Assembly: GCF_947258575.1 (NCBI RefSeq)
Contig: NZ_CAMYIV010000005.1
Span: forward strand, 276,660-340,659
From: an uncultured Alcanivorax sp.
GTDB lineage: Bacteria > Pseudomonadota > Gammaproteobacteria > Pseudomonadales > Alcanivoracaceae
Reading direction: 5' to 3'
Length of the DNA: 64,000 nucleotides
This document shows positions 1 through 8,125 of this stretch, piece after piece. The stretch's first letter is position 1. The number at the start of each line of letters is the position of its first letter. The translations under genes and the position numbers were made by a program. The notes beneath the pieces were generated by a model that saw nothing but the letters and a program-made list of their open reading frames with translations, ran no database searches and was not told the DNA's origin.

Positions 1-458
1 AGCCAGCGCTCGGTGCGCGTTTTCTTGTGGCCCAGTTCATGGCCCAGGTTGATACCGGCTGCGCCGCAGATGGTGCCGGTGAGCAGTACCATGGCAATGA
101 TGCCGTGCAGTGGCAGTGAGTAGGTGCCAACAAACCACATGCCGAACAGATAGGCGCTCAGCAGAATCGGCACCAGGGCATAGGTCATGCGCCGATAGAA
201 CATATCTGCTTCGAGCTGTGGCACCACCTCTTCCGGCGGGTTGCTGCGATCCTGGCCAATCAGCATATCAAGCAGCGGGATGGCCAGATAATAAAATGCC
301 AGTGGCAACCACAGCAGCAAGGGCTCGCCGGTTGCCATCACCAATAGCGGGCCGAGGAAAACGGTGCCCGGAACAAAAAGAGACACAATCCAGAGGTGCC
401 GCTTGCGATCGCGGTACTCAACGCCGGAGGGGCCGACAAATACGCCAGCTTGACTCAT
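1..458 (-). CDS. alkB: Alkane 1-monooxygenase AlkB, N-terminal part (cut by window edge)
   Basis: This reading frame starts at ATG 456-458 and runs off the left edge, so only about 152 N-terminal residues are visible. They contain the hydrophobic segments of a membrane fatty-acid-desaturase-type hydroxylase, the family motif DRSNPPEEVVPQLE, and, next to the edge, the first histidine box in LGHELGHKKTRTERW. AlkB is an integral-membrane diiron enzyme that hydroxylates the terminal carbon of medium-chain alkanes, using electrons from rubredoxin. The remaining histidine boxes must lie outside the window. It is divergent from the AraC-type regulator at 624, which is a natural candidate for controlling it. 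The N-terminus (RDRKRHLW) resembles that of the second AlkB at 1703-3124, but the two sequences are clearly different paralogues. Confidence 0.93.
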   Translation of the reverse strand, partial: MSQAGVFVGPSGVEYRDRKRHLWIVSLFVPGTVFLGPLLVMATGEPLLLWLPLAFYYLAIPLLDMLIGQDRSNPPEEVVPQLEADMFYRRMTYALVPILLSAYLFGMWFVGTYSLPLHGIIAMVLLTGTICGAAGINLGHELGHKKTRTERW

Positions 459-623
459 GGTATGACCTCATTGGTTATTGGTGGTATCTGAGTTCCTTCA
501 TAGTGTTCTCGAAAGGCGTGGCCGAGCACCCCTTGAGGTGGCAAAAAATCGTCATAAAGTGACAGATTAAACAGGGCGTTTAGGGGTAGGCTAGGGGCTC
601 ACTCACTGACGGGAGAGGATCTG

Positions 624-1652
624 ATGGCGCTTGGGGAAATGGACCGGTTGAAACCGGCCATTCATCCGACCTATAGCCGTGTGCTCTGTGCGCACCTGAA
701 ACAGGAAGGTTTCAGTGACGGGGATATCTTTTCCGGTACCCGGCTGGCCTGGCAGGAATTGTTGAGCGAGCACCGCTACCTCAGCCTGGAGCAGCTGTCA
801 CGGTTGATCCGTCGGGCCTTGCGGTTGACCCGGGAACCCTGGATCGGAGTGAAGATTGGCGGTAATACGCCGGTATCATCCCACGGCGCTCTGGGTTATG
901 CGGTGGTGTCGGCTCCGGATATACGCACCCTGTTGTCAGTGGTGGCCCGCTATGTGGGAGTGCGCCTGCAGCTGATCCAGCTAACGTTTGAAGAGCAGGA
1001 TGGCTGGGGCCGTCTACAGTTGAAGGAGCAAACGGATCTGGGGGATTGCCGGGAATTTTTGCTCGGCGCTCTACTGGGCAGTTACTTCCAGATGACGGAT
1101 GCGGTGTCCGCCGGGCGCTCCCGCGACGCGCGGGTTCACCTGCCTTTTGAGCGCCCCTCCTGGGCGGAGCACTATGAGCGTTTGCTCGGTTGTCCAGTGG
1201 CGTTTGATGCGGAGTGCTTTCTGATTGAGGTGCCACCAGAGCAACTGGCATCCCCTTGCCTGACCGCAGACCCGGCCATGCACCGCAATGCCATCCGTGA
1301 TTGTGAGCACCAGCTCAAACAGCTGGAAAAGGGCGGGCCGTTCAGTCAGCAGGTCAGCCTGGTGCTACTGGATTGTCAGGGAGAGTTCCCTTCTCTGGAA
1401 GTCATGGCGGAAAAGTTTGCCATGTCGCCACGCACGCTGATCCGCAAGTTGAAAGCGGAAGACACCCGTTATCAGCAATTGCTGGATGATGTGCGTAGCG
1501 AGTTGGCAGCCTGGTGGCTGACAGAAACCCAGTTGCCCATAGAACGTATCGCCGAGAAGCTTGGCTACCAGGATACATCCAACTTCAGCCGAACCTTTCG
1601 ACGCTGGTTTGGAATGCCCCCTCTCGCCATGCGCAAGGAGGGGGCGCTGTAA
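624..1652 (+). CDS. AraC/XylS-family transcriptional regulator
   Basis: The 342-residue protein has an N-terminal ligand-sensing region of the arabinose-binding-like type found in OruR-like regulators (about residues 20-210). A C-terminal double helix-turn-helix follows (about 255-335), including MSPRTLIRKLKAED and IAEKLGYQDTSNFSRTFRRW, the AraC signature. The start is ATG 624, preceded by a purine-rich GGGAGAGGAT. The gene lies between two alkane hydroxylase genes, divergent from the first and convergent with the second. By inference it is the local alkane or fatty-acid-responsive activator, though nothing in the sequence shows the ligand. Confidence 0.9.
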   Translation: MALGEMDRLKPAIHPTYSRVLCAHLKQEGFSDGDIFSGTRLAWQELLSEHRYLSLEQLSRLIRRALRLTREPWIGVKIGGNTPVSSHGALGYAVVSAPDIRTLLSVVARYVGVRLQLIQLTFEEQDGWGRLQLKEQTDLGDCREFLLGALLGSYFQMTDAVSAGRSRDARVHLPFERPSWAEHYERLLGCPVAFDAECFLIEVPPEQLASPCLTADPAMHRNAIRDCEHQLKQLEKGGPFSQQVSLVLLDCQGEFPSLEVMAEKFAMSPRTLIRKLKAEDTRYQQLLDDVRSELAAWWLTETQLPIERIAEKLGYQDTSNFSRTFRRWFGMPPLAMRKEGAL

Positions 1653-1655
1653 AAG

Positions 1656-1695
1656 ACCCCGGCGTACACGGGGGGGGATATAGGTTCGCCGGGGT
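1656..1695. terminator. Hairpin between convergent araC-type gene and alkB-rubredoxin gene
   Basis: ACCCCGGCG at 1656-1664 pairs with CGCCGGGGT at 1687-1695 across a 22-base loop. It lies just past both converging stop codons. There is no clear T run, so intrinsic termination is only a possibility. Confidence 0.45.
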
Positions 1696-1702
1696 TGTCC
1701 TC

Positions 1703-3124
1703 TCAGTGTTTCCTGAGGACAAAATCCACTTTTTCGCGCACCGCGCAATCCGGGCACGGCCAGTCGTTGGGAATCTGCAGCCAGCGGGTGCCCGGCGGGA
1801 ACCCTTCTTTTTCTTCGCCGCGACTCTCGTCATACACATAGCCGCAATTGGGGCACTGGAACTGGTGCGGAGTATCGATTTCCTGTTCCGCCTGGCGGGC
1901 TTCGGCCACGGCGCCTTCGGCCACATCCGGTTCCGAGTCGGCGCTGTGATAGGTAACCGCCGGCTGTTGCCATTTTTTTAGCAGCTTTTCCCGCTTGTCC
2001 GGCTGCAGGTTGGCCAGGGTCAGGTCACCCTTGTAGTGCTGGTACACCAGCGGGTCCATCTTCTGGAACCAGACGAAGGGAAAGTAGGCCGGCATCAGCA
2101 TGGAGGCGTAACCGGAGGGCAGCTGTGGGCTGTCATCGAAATGGCGCAGGGCCTGGAAACGCCGGGTAGGGTTGGCGTGGTGATCAGAGTGACGCTGCAG
2201 CTGATAGAGGAACAGGTTGGTGACGATGTGGTTGCTGTTCCAGGAGTGTTTCGGTTCGCAGCGTTCATAACGGCCGTCGGCTTTCTTCTGGCGCAGCAGA
2301 CCGTAGTGTTCCATGTAGTTGATCACTTCCAGCAGAGATGCCCCGTAGAACGCCTGCAGCAGCAGGAAAGGCAGCACGATCCAGCCCAGCCACAGGGTCA
2401 GCAGCCCGAACAGCACCACTGTCATCAACCAGGCCTGCAGGTTTTCGTTTTTCAGGGACCATAGCGGGTCTTCACAACGCTCCAGCCGTTGGGCTTCGAT
2501 GCTCCATGCCGATTTGACGCTGCCGATCATGGTGCGCGGCAGGAACCGCCAGAAGGATTCGCCCATGCGGGCACTGGCCGGGTCTTCCGGGGTGGCCACG
2601 TTTTTGTGGTGGCCCTTGTTGTGTTCCACAAAGAAATGGCCGTAAGCCACCGGCGCCAGGGTGATCTTGGCCAGCCAGCGCTCCGTTTTGCCCTTCTTGT
2701 GGCCGAGTTCATGGGCGGTGTTGATAGCAATGCCGTTAACTGCGCCGACACTGAAGACAAGACCCACCAATCCCCATAACGGCGTTTGCCCCTGGGCGAC
2801 CAGCCAGGCCCCCATGATGGTGGCAAGATATTGCGTGGGAATATAGGCATAGACGATCAAGCGATAATACTTGTCGTCTTCCAGTTGCGGGACGGCGGAT
2901 TCAGGCGGGTTGTTGGTGTCGGTGCCGATGACCCAATCGGCGAGGGGAATGAGACCGTACACCAGCAAGGGGCCACCCCAGAGCAGGCCGGGCCAGTCCC
3001 AAATAAACATGTAGATGAGTAGAAACGACACAGCCAGCACTGGAATGGCGGGGCTGAGTAACCAGAGGTAACGTTTACCATCATGCCAGTCTGTAAACGC
3101 GGTGGTTTGTTCTGCTGATTTCAT
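1703..3124 (-). CDS. alkB: Alkane 1-monooxygenase fused to C-terminal rubredoxin
   Basis: The 473-residue protein combines a membrane AlkB hydroxylase with its own electron donor. The hydroxylase part carries all expected histidine boxes: HELGH at about 138-142, EHNKGHH at about 167-173 and LQRHSDHHA at about 309-317, plus NYMEHYGL near 269. After an acidic linker (about 395-420) comes a complete rubredoxin with CPNCGY (about 424) and CPDC (about 457), the four cysteines that bind one iron. The fusion delivers electrons directly to the diiron site. ATG 3122-3124 (MKSAEQ) was chosen because a GGTGGAG precedes it; an in-frame ATG five codons upstream has no ribosome site. Most proteobacterial AlkBs are unfused; fusions are best known in actinobacteria. 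Confidence 0.95.
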   Translation of the reverse strand: MKSAEQTTAFTDWHDGKRYLWLLSPAIPVLAVSFLLIYMFIWDWPGLLWGGPLLVYGLIPLADWVIGTDTNNPPESAVPQLEDDKYYRLIVYAYIPTQYLATIMGAWLVAQGQTPLWGLVGLVFSVGAVNGIAINTAHELGHKKGKTERWLAKITLAPVAYGHFFVEHNKGHHKNVATPEDPASARMGESFWRFLPRTMIGSVKSAWSIEAQRLERCEDPLWSLKNENLQAWLMTVVLFGLLTLWLGWIVLPFLLLQAFYGASLLEVINYMEHYGLLRQKKADGRYERCEPKHSWNSNHIVTNLFLYQLQRHSDHHANPTRRFQALRHFDDSPQLPSGYASMLMPAYFPFVWFQKMDPLVYQHYKGDLTLANLQPDKREKLLKKWQQPAVTYHSADSEPDVAEGAVAEARQAEQEIDTPHQFQCPNCGYVYDESRGEEKEGFPPGTRWLQIPNDWPCPDCAVREKVDFVLRKH

Positions 3125-3449
3125 GTCTCCACCCTGCATGCAAAGTTATCACTTTGAACCTGAATCGCTGATTTCAGCGTGGCGGCAAAGGCTCACGTCA
3201 TGCGCCGCGATGAAATCGCGGTTTCAGTTTCAAGCTATACCCAATGTTGCGAGTGGCCAAGCGATGGTTTGTATTAACTTGGCAACCTTGCGGATCTTTT
3301 CGCGGAAAGAATTTGCAGTGCGGTGGTGTGAATAAAAAGGATTGTTAACAGCGATAAATTACGTTGGGATAGGGAGGAAGCGTAAGCGTTACTGTTGCCC
3401 CTGCAGAAGCCGCAGGGCCGGGTTTTGCGAATTTTTCGGGAGACAGCGG
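3125..3449. other. Divergent promoter region, alkB-rubredoxin / almA
   Basis: This 325-bp gap separates two divergently transcribed alkane monooxygenase genes. It contains two small stem-loops, CGCGAT-GAA-ATCGCG at 3206-3220 and a CCCTGC/GCAGGG pair near 3399-3417. It also has an AT-rich stretch around 3330-3360 that would suit a promoter. Short open frames here lack ribosome sites and homology-like features, so no gene is called. Confidence 0.5.
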
Positions 3450-4916
3450 ATGAATAAAAAAAGCAGCCAGCAGGAATTTGATGTGCTGATCATTGGTGCC
3501 GGGCTTTCCGGAATCGGAGCCGCCTGTCACCTGCAGAAAGAATGCGCCGGCAAGACGTTTGCCATTCTGGAGCGGCGTCAGGCCATGGGTGGCACCTGGG
3601 ACCTGTTTCGTTATCCCGGCATACGCTCCGACTCGGACATGTTCAGCTTCGGCTACGGTTTTCGCCCCTGGAATGAACTGCAGGTGCTGGCGGATGGGCC
3701 ATCTATTCGCAACTATATTCACGAGACCGCCGATGAATATCGCGTCAGCCAACATATTCATTATGGTCTCAAAGTCACCGGGGCGGCATGGTCCTCTACA
3801 GAGAAACACTGGACCGTGACGGCGGAGCGCGAAGACAGCGGAGAAACGGAAACCTTTGTGTCCCGCTTTCTGATCGGCTGCACCGGTTACTATAATTATG
3901 ATCAGGGTTATCTGCCTGATTTTCCCGGCATGGAGCGGTTTCAGGGAACCTGCGTGCATCCACAGCAATGGCCGCAAGACCTGGATTACCGAGACAAGAA
4001 AGTGGTGGTGATTGGCAGCGGTGCCACTGCAGTGACACTGGTGCCGGCCATGGCGGAGGACACATCCCACATCACCATGCTGCAGCGATCACCGTCCTAT
4101 ATCTTTTCTGTTCCCGCCTACGACAAATTTTCTGAATTGCTGGATCGTGTGCTGCCGTCCGGCTGGGTCTACCGCATGGCCCGCTGGCGCAATATCAAGT
4201 TGCAGCGGCTGATCTATGTGATCGCGAAAAAGTACCCCGACTTTACCCGCAAGATGCTGTTATCCAACGTGAAACGTCATGTGGGGAAGGATTTCGACAT
4301 GACGCATTTCCAGCCCGTTTATCAGCCCTGGGATGAACGACTCTGCGCAGTGCCGGATGCGGATCTGTTCAAGGACTTGCGCGAAGGCAAAGCCGATATT
4401 GTGACCGACCATATCGATACCTTTACGGAAAAGGGGATTCGTCTCAAATCCGGCCGGGAGCTGGATGCGGATATCATCATTGCCGCCACTGGTCTGAACC
4501 TGCAGGTGCTGGGGGGAATGAGCCTGTCCCTGGATGGCGAGCCTCTGGATGTGAGTGAGCGGATGACGTACAAGGGCGTACTGATGGAAGGTGTGCCGAA
4601 CATGGCCTGGATATTCGGGTATACCAATGCATCCTGGACCCTGAAAGCGGACATCGCCTCGGCCTATATTTGCCGCTTGCTCAATTACATGGACGCGGAA
4701 GGGCTGACGGTCGTCACCCCGGAAGGGGACAGCGATCTGACCCTGGCAGACAGATCCATCATGGATGCCCTGGCCTCCGGGTACGTGAAACGTTCAAGCC
4801 ATAAACTGCCGCGCCAGGGGCGACATCACCCGTGGAAGGTGGTGAACCATTACGGCAAGGACAAGCACATCCTGCTGGAAGAGCCGGTGGAAGATGGGCT
4901 GCTGTCGTTTCAGTAA
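3450..4916 (+). CDS. almA: AlmA-like flavin-binding monooxygenase (long-chain alkane oxidation)
   Basis: This 488-residue flavoprotein monooxygenase has an N-terminal FAD Rossmann motif (GAGLSG, residues 16-21) and the family segment GGTWDLFRYPGIRSDSDM (about 47-64). The Baeyer-Villiger/FMO signature FQGTCVHPQQWP is at 164-175 and a second dinucleotide motif GSGATA at 189-194. AlmA proteins in Acinetobacter and Alcanivorax are linked to oxidation of alkanes longer than about C20. The segment at 47-64 closely resembles that group, but related enzymes oxidise cyclic ketones. The start at ATG 3450 follows CGGGAGACAG; an upstream in-frame start at 3342 lacks a ribosome site. The gene is divergent from the alkB-rubredoxin gene, and its 3' end abuts a heptad repeat element. 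Confidence 0.88.
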   Translation: MNKKSSQQEFDVLIIGAGLSGIGAACHLQKECAGKTFAILERRQAMGGTWDLFRYPGIRSDSDMFSFGYGFRPWNELQVLADGPSIRNYIHETADEYRVSQHIHYGLKVTGAAWSSTEKHWTVTAEREDSGETETFVSRFLIGCTGYYNYDQGYLPDFPGMERFQGTCVHPQQWPQDLDYRDKKVVVIGSGATAVTLVPAMAEDTSHITMLQRSPSYIFSVPAYDKFSELLDRVLPSGWVYRMARWRNIKLQRLIYVIAKKYPDFTRKMLLSNVKRHVGKDFDMTHFQPVYQPWDERLCAVPDADLFKDLREGKADIVTDHIDTFTEKGIRLKSGRELDADIIIAATGLNLQVLGGMSLSLDGEPLDVSERMTYKGVLMEGVPNMAWIFGYTNASWTLKADIASAYICRLLNYMDAEGLTVVTPEGDSDLTLADRSIMDALASGYVKRSSHKLPRQGRHHPWKVVNHYGKDKHILLEEPVEDGLLSFQ

Positions 4917-4926
4917 CTGGGGAGGT

Positions 4927-5085
4927 AAGTTAAAAGTTGAAAGTTCAAAGTTAAAAAGCGCGAATTGGTCGGGGCTAGCCGGAAAGGCCTTGCCCGAGCT
5001 TTGAGGATGAATCGCGGGCACGCCCTGCCCGTTTCCCGACCATTCAGTCCGCGCTTTTTAACTTTACACTTTGAACTTTCAACTA
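4927..5085. repeat. Heptad inverted-array element, unit AAGTTNA
   Basis: Four 7-bp units of the form AAGTTNA fill 4927-4954 and end in AAAGCGCG. The mirror array of four units (reverse complement, TNAACTT-like) fills 5058-5085 and is preceded by CGCGCTTT. The core of about 95 bp contains further self-complementary blocks, for example GGTCGGG against CCCGACC. The whole 159-bp element fills the gap between the convergent almA and ychJ-like genes and can fold as one long stem-loop. Confidence 0.85.
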
Positions 5086-5091
5086 CTTCCT

Positions 5092-5532
5092 TCACCCACA
5101 ACACTTTTTGAATTTCTTGCCGCTTCCACAGGGGCAGGGATCGTTTCTGCCCAGCTTTATCGTGCTCACCGAGGGTGTGCCGTCCAGGTAATACCAGTGG
5201 CCGTTTTCGCGCACGAAGCGCGAGCGCTCTTCGAGTACGCTCAAGCCCTGGCGGTCCTTGCTGGTGGCGCGAAAGTGTACCCAGCCAGTATCTCCCTCTT
5301 CGCCACTGGCAATGATCTCCAGAGCCAGCCACTGCTGGTGGTTATCCAGGTCCAGCCCGACAGGGCGCTGGCTCAGGTGCCAACTCCGGGCGATGTAGTC
5401 GGTATTTTTCAACGCAAAGGCGCAAAACCGCGAGCGCATCAGCGCTTCCGGCGAGCCCGCCGGTTTGCCCTGGTGCAGGGGCTGGCAACAGTGTGCGTAG
5501 TCCAGTCCGGACTGGCAGGGGCAGGCGCTCAT
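5092..5532 (-). CDS. YchJ-family protein with two SEC-C zinc motifs
   Basis: The 146-residue protein has cysteine-rich metal-binding motifs at both ends: [13 protein letters not shown] near residue 4 and [13 protein letters not shown] at the C-terminus. An NTF2-like middle domain (about 25-125) lies between them. This is the architecture of the UPF0225/YchJ family. SEC-C motifs bind one zinc and occur in SecA and other proteins, but the cellular role of YchJ is not established. Its start overlaps the stop of the upstream TetR gene by four bases, so the two are translationally coupled. Confidence 0.9.
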   Translation of the reverse strand: MSACPCQSGLDYAHCCQPLHQGKPAGSPEALMRSRFCAFALKNTDYIARSWHLSQRPVGLDLDNHQQWLALEIIASGEEGDTGWVHFRATSKDRQGLSVLEERSRFVRENGHWYYLDGTPSVSTIKLGRNDPCPCGSGKKFKKCCG

Positions 5533-6113
5533 GGGGTCTCTCCACTAAAGCAATCGAACAGCGCCAGCAGATCCCGGCGCAAGCGGGGCAGATTCTCGGC
5601 CCAGGGGTCATTCAGTACCAGTGCATTCATGGCGCCGTTGAGCAACACGGCCAGTCCTTCGGCGCTGCCGGAAAAGTGCAGGGCGCCTTCTTCCATGGCT
5701 TCACGGATGCCCTCACGCAACAGCGGGAAGCTGTAACGCTCGTCCAGGGCCCGCCAACGCTCCTGACCCAGCACCGAGGGCGCCTCGACGACCAGGATGC
5801 GTCGCACATCATCCCGGGCCATGAAATCCACCCAGGCCAGGCTGCCGGCCTTCAGGGTGGCCAGGCTGCCGCGCTGCCCGGCCACGGCTTTCTCGATGGC
5901 GGCCATGGCTTCCCGGCTGAGCAGATCGCAAACCGCTTCGAACAGCTCCGCCTTGTTGCGAAAGTGGTGATACATGGCGCCCCGGGTCACCCCGGCACCG
6001 GACAGAATCGTCTCCGTGCTGGTGTCTGCGTAGCCCTGCTCGGCAAACAGGTGGCGGGCGGCATTGATCAGACAGCCGCGGGTCTGGGCGCGACGTTGGG
6101 CATTGGTGGCCAT
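5529..6113 (-). CDS. TetR-family transcriptional repressor
   Basis: The 194-residue protein has the N-terminal TetR helix-turn-helix (residues about 10-60, with [19 protein letters not shown] and the trailing NKAELFEAV). A helical ligand-binding domain follows. It is divergent from the VOC-family gene at 6207, and the shared gap contains two inverted repeats that suit a TetR dimer. The likely model is autoregulation plus control of the VOC gene. The ligand is unknown. It overlaps the ychJ-like gene downstream by four bases. Confidence 0.92.
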   Translation of the reverse strand: MATNAQRRAQTRGCLINAARHLFAEQGYADTSTETILSGAGVTRGAMYHHFRNKAELFEAVCDLLSREAMAAIEKAVAGQRGSLATLKAGSLAWVDFMARDDVRRILVVEAPSVLGQERWRALDERYSFPLLREGIREAMEEGALHFSGSAEGLAVLLNGAMNALVLNDPWAENLPRLRRDLLALFDCFSGETP

Positions 6114-6131
6114 GATGTCCTCTTCTGGTTG

Positions 6132-6187
6132 ACAAACAGACTACCAGTTTGTTTTTATTTACTCAAAACAGACTGATTGTCTGTTTT
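6132..6187. promoter_or_regulatory. Two inverted repeats, probable TetR operators
   Basis: AAAACAGAC (6165-6173) and GTCTGTTTT (6179-6187) form a perfect 9-bp palindrome with a 5-bp spacer. ACAAAC (6132-6137) and GTTTGT (6147-6152) form a second, weaker one sharing the AAACAGAC core. Both lie in the 93-bp divergent gap, and a TTGACA at 6129-6134 could be a -35 box for the VOC gene. Confidence 0.65.
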
Positions 6188-6206
6188 ATTCACAAGGAGG
6201 TATCAG

Positions 6207-6623
6207 ATGAAGATCAGCGACCGTTACCCCATCGTGGTCACCGAGCATAAAGTGGCCTGCCGGGATTTCTGGCAACAGCATTTCGGCCTGGATGTGCTGT
6301 TCGACAGCGACTGGTTTGTGCTGCTGGGTGACGAGCAGCAGGGCAGCGTGGTGGCGTTCATGAGCCCGGATCATCCCTCAGCCCCACCGGGCCCGGAGAC
6401 CTTTGGCGGGCAGGGACTGTGCCTGGAGATCGAAGTGGAGGATGCCCGTCAGGCGCTGGCGGATTTCCAGGCCAGTGACGGCCAGGTGGATTACCCGCTC
6501 AGCGACGAGCCTTTCGGTCAGCGCCGCTTCGGCCTGCGTGACCCGTCCGGGTTATGGGTGGATGTGGTGGAGCAGATTGAGCCGCAGCATGGCTATTGGG
6601 ATCGGTATATGCAGGCGGTGTGA
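6207..6623 (+). CDS. VOC-superfamily (glyoxalase/bleomycin-resistance-like) protein
   Basis: The 138-residue protein has the paired beta-alpha-beta-beta-beta fold pattern of the vicinal oxygen chelate superfamily, with a typical C-terminal GLRDPSGLWVDVVEQ segment. The substrate cannot be told from sequence; members include glyoxalases, dioxygenases and antibiotic-binding proteins. ATG 6207 is chosen because AAGGAGG (6194-6200) precedes it at ideal spacing. The gene is divergent from the TetR repressor, which probably controls it. Confidence 0.82.
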   Translation: MKISDRYPIVVTEHKVACRDFWQQHFGLDVLFDSDWFVLLGDEQQGSVVAFMSPDHPSAPPGPETFGGQGLCLEIEVEDARQALADFQASDGQVDYPLSDEPFGQRRFGLRDPSGLWVDVVEQIEPQHGYWDRYMQAV

Positions 6624-6631
6624 ATGCCGCT

Positions 6632-6707
6632 GTTGGAGCTTTGCATGCAAAGCGAATCTCAGACCCCGGACCGGCAGAAGCCTTCGCTTTGCGAGCAAAG
6701 CGCCAAC
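6632..6707. repeat. Imperfect inverted repeat between convergent genes
   Basis: GTTGGAGCTTTGC (6632-6644) is nearly the reverse complement of GCAAAGCGCCAAC (6695-6707), with one mismatch in 13. Internal palindromes such as GCTTTGCATGCAAAGC are present. It resembles small intergenic palindromic repeats of gammaproteobacteria and could act as a bidirectional terminator. Confidence 0.55.
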
Positions 6708-6722
6708 GGGAGACGGCAAAGC

Positions 6723-7280
6723 CTACAGGCTGAGCAGGTGCCGTTCGATGGTAAAGACATGGTCGTCGTCAGCGTCCATGTCCCGCAACGCCTCGGCCAG
6801 CTGCAGCAGATAATCCCGGTTGCTGCCGCTGGGGCCCTGGCTGGTGGCGATGTGACGGGCAATCAGCAGTTCGTCGGTCTGGCCGAGAAAAGCGGCATTG
6901 TCCTCGGTGGCAATATAGACCAGACCGTCCGCCTGATCCCCGTCGGCAAAAGTCAGTGGAGTGCGAAAGCGCAGGTAACCATTTTTCTCCCGATGGTCGA
7001 GATGCTCGAACACATCCGGGGTAATCCGGTACGCCATACCGGTGCAGAGGGCGCCCGGTGTCTGAATCAGGGTGACCACCCGGACGGGGCGGTCCGGGGT
7101 GCCACGATGGTCATGGGATCCCTGCCAGAAACGACGTGCCCAGTCGTGGATGGTCGCGGGCCGTCGTTCCAGAAAGGGGAAGTCCGCCTTGTAGATCAGA
7201 GAACCATAGCCAAACAGCCACACCGGCTGATGTGGGTCCAGAGAATGGCGACGGCGGTTTTCGGCGGAGGTATCCAGCAT
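6723..7280 (-). CDS. ChaC-like gamma-glutamylcyclotransferase
   Basis: The 185-residue protein has the diagnostic GYGSLI nucleotide-like binding loop near residue 24 and HLDHREKNGY near residue 95, where the glutamate matches the catalytic base of ChaC enzymes. ChaC cleaves glutathione into 5-oxoproline and Cys-Gly, so the probable role is cytosolic glutathione turnover. It is divergent from pdxH and convergent with the VOC gene. Confidence 0.88.
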   Translation of the reverse strand: MLDTSAENRRRHSLDPHQPVWLFGYGSLIYKADFPFLERRPATIHDWARRFWQGSHDHRGTPDRPVRVVTLIQTPGALCTGMAYRITPDVFEHLDHREKNGYLRFRTPLTFADGDQADGLVYIATEDNAAFLGQTDELLIARHIATSQGPSGSNRDYLLQLAEALRDMDADDDHVFTIERHLLSL

Positions 7281-7357
7281 GGTTTTCTTGATCCCGGTTC
7301 GGTGTCTTCACGGTAGCGGCGCTATACTGCTTGCTCAGTCTAAACGCCGGGGAGACC

Positions 7358-7987
7358 ATGAAAGACGTACGCGAAGAATATCATGCCGAGGGCCTTAGCG
7401 AAGGACACCTCCACGACAATCCCGTAGAGCAGGCCCGGCGCTGGGTGGATGAAGCCATTGAAGCCGGGTTCCCGCTGCCCAACGCCATGACCCTGGCCAC
7501 GGTCAGTGCTGACGGCCAACCCTCTACCCGGGTGGTATTACTGAAAGGGATCGAAGGCGGCGGCTTTACCTTTTTTACCCATTACGACAGCCGCAAGGGT
7601 GAAGAGATTGCGGCCAATGCCAAGGTATCGTTCACCATGTTCTGGCAGCCCTTTGACCGGCAGATGATTGTGATCGGTGAAGCCAGCAAGGTGGATGAAG
7701 AGGAATCGGAAAGCTACTTTGCGTCGCGACCCTACGCCAGCCAGATCAGCGCGGCCATTTCCCCGCAAAGCCAGCCGACCAGCCGGGAATGGCTGGAAGC
7801 GGAAGTGGAAGCCTTGCAACAGCAGCACCCGGAAGCGCCAGTGCCCCGACCTGCCAACTGGGGTGGCTATCGCATCACGCCCACGGAAATCCAGTTCTGG
7901 CACGGTCGGCCAAGCCGACTGCATGACCGTTTCCGTTACCGCAAACAGGCGGACGGGAGTTGGGTGAGGGAGCGGCTTGCGCCGTAA
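7358..7987 (+). CDS. pdxH: Pyridoxamine 5'-phosphate oxidase
   Basis: The 209-residue protein matches the FMN-dependent oxidase that makes pyridoxal 5'-phosphate from pyridoxamine or pyridoxine 5'-phosphate, the last step of vitamin B6 synthesis and salvage. Visible family features are RVVLLKGIEGGGFTFFTHYD (about 55-75), QSQPTSRE (about 138), and the C-terminal HGRPSRLHDRFRYRKQ and RERLAP that line the PLP site. ATG 7358 follows GGGGAGACC; an upstream in-frame TTG at 7331 is less likely. Confidence 0.96.
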   Translation: MKDVREEYHAEGLSEGHLHDNPVEQARRWVDEAIEAGFPLPNAMTLATVSADGQPSTRVVLLKGIEGGGFTFFTHYDSRKGEEIAANAKVSFTMFWQPFDRQMIVIGEASKVDEEESESYFASRPYASQISAAISPQSQPTSREWLEAEVEALQQQHPEAPVPRPANWGGYRITPTEIQFWHGRPSRLHDRFRYRKQADGSWVRERLAP

Positions 7988-8125
7988 AATGCGCTCGAAA
8001 GGCCTTGTCGATCTATCGTTGTGCCGTCGCGGCGCGGTTGTGCTCGTTGAATGCAAGGACTTGCCGTGGAAATAATCTTCACTGTCTAATAAGCTTATAA
8101 CCAGGATCGGGATAAGGCAGTACCG

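Noticed and set aside
110..562. 150-residue open frame on the plus strand at the left edge
   Set aside because: It lies opposite the partial alkB gene, whose membrane segments and HELGH motif are unmistakable.
3102..3335. 77-residue open frame in the alkB-rubredoxin/almA gap
   Set aside because: It has no ribosome site, no recognisable feature and overlaps the alkB start; the region looks like promoter DNA.
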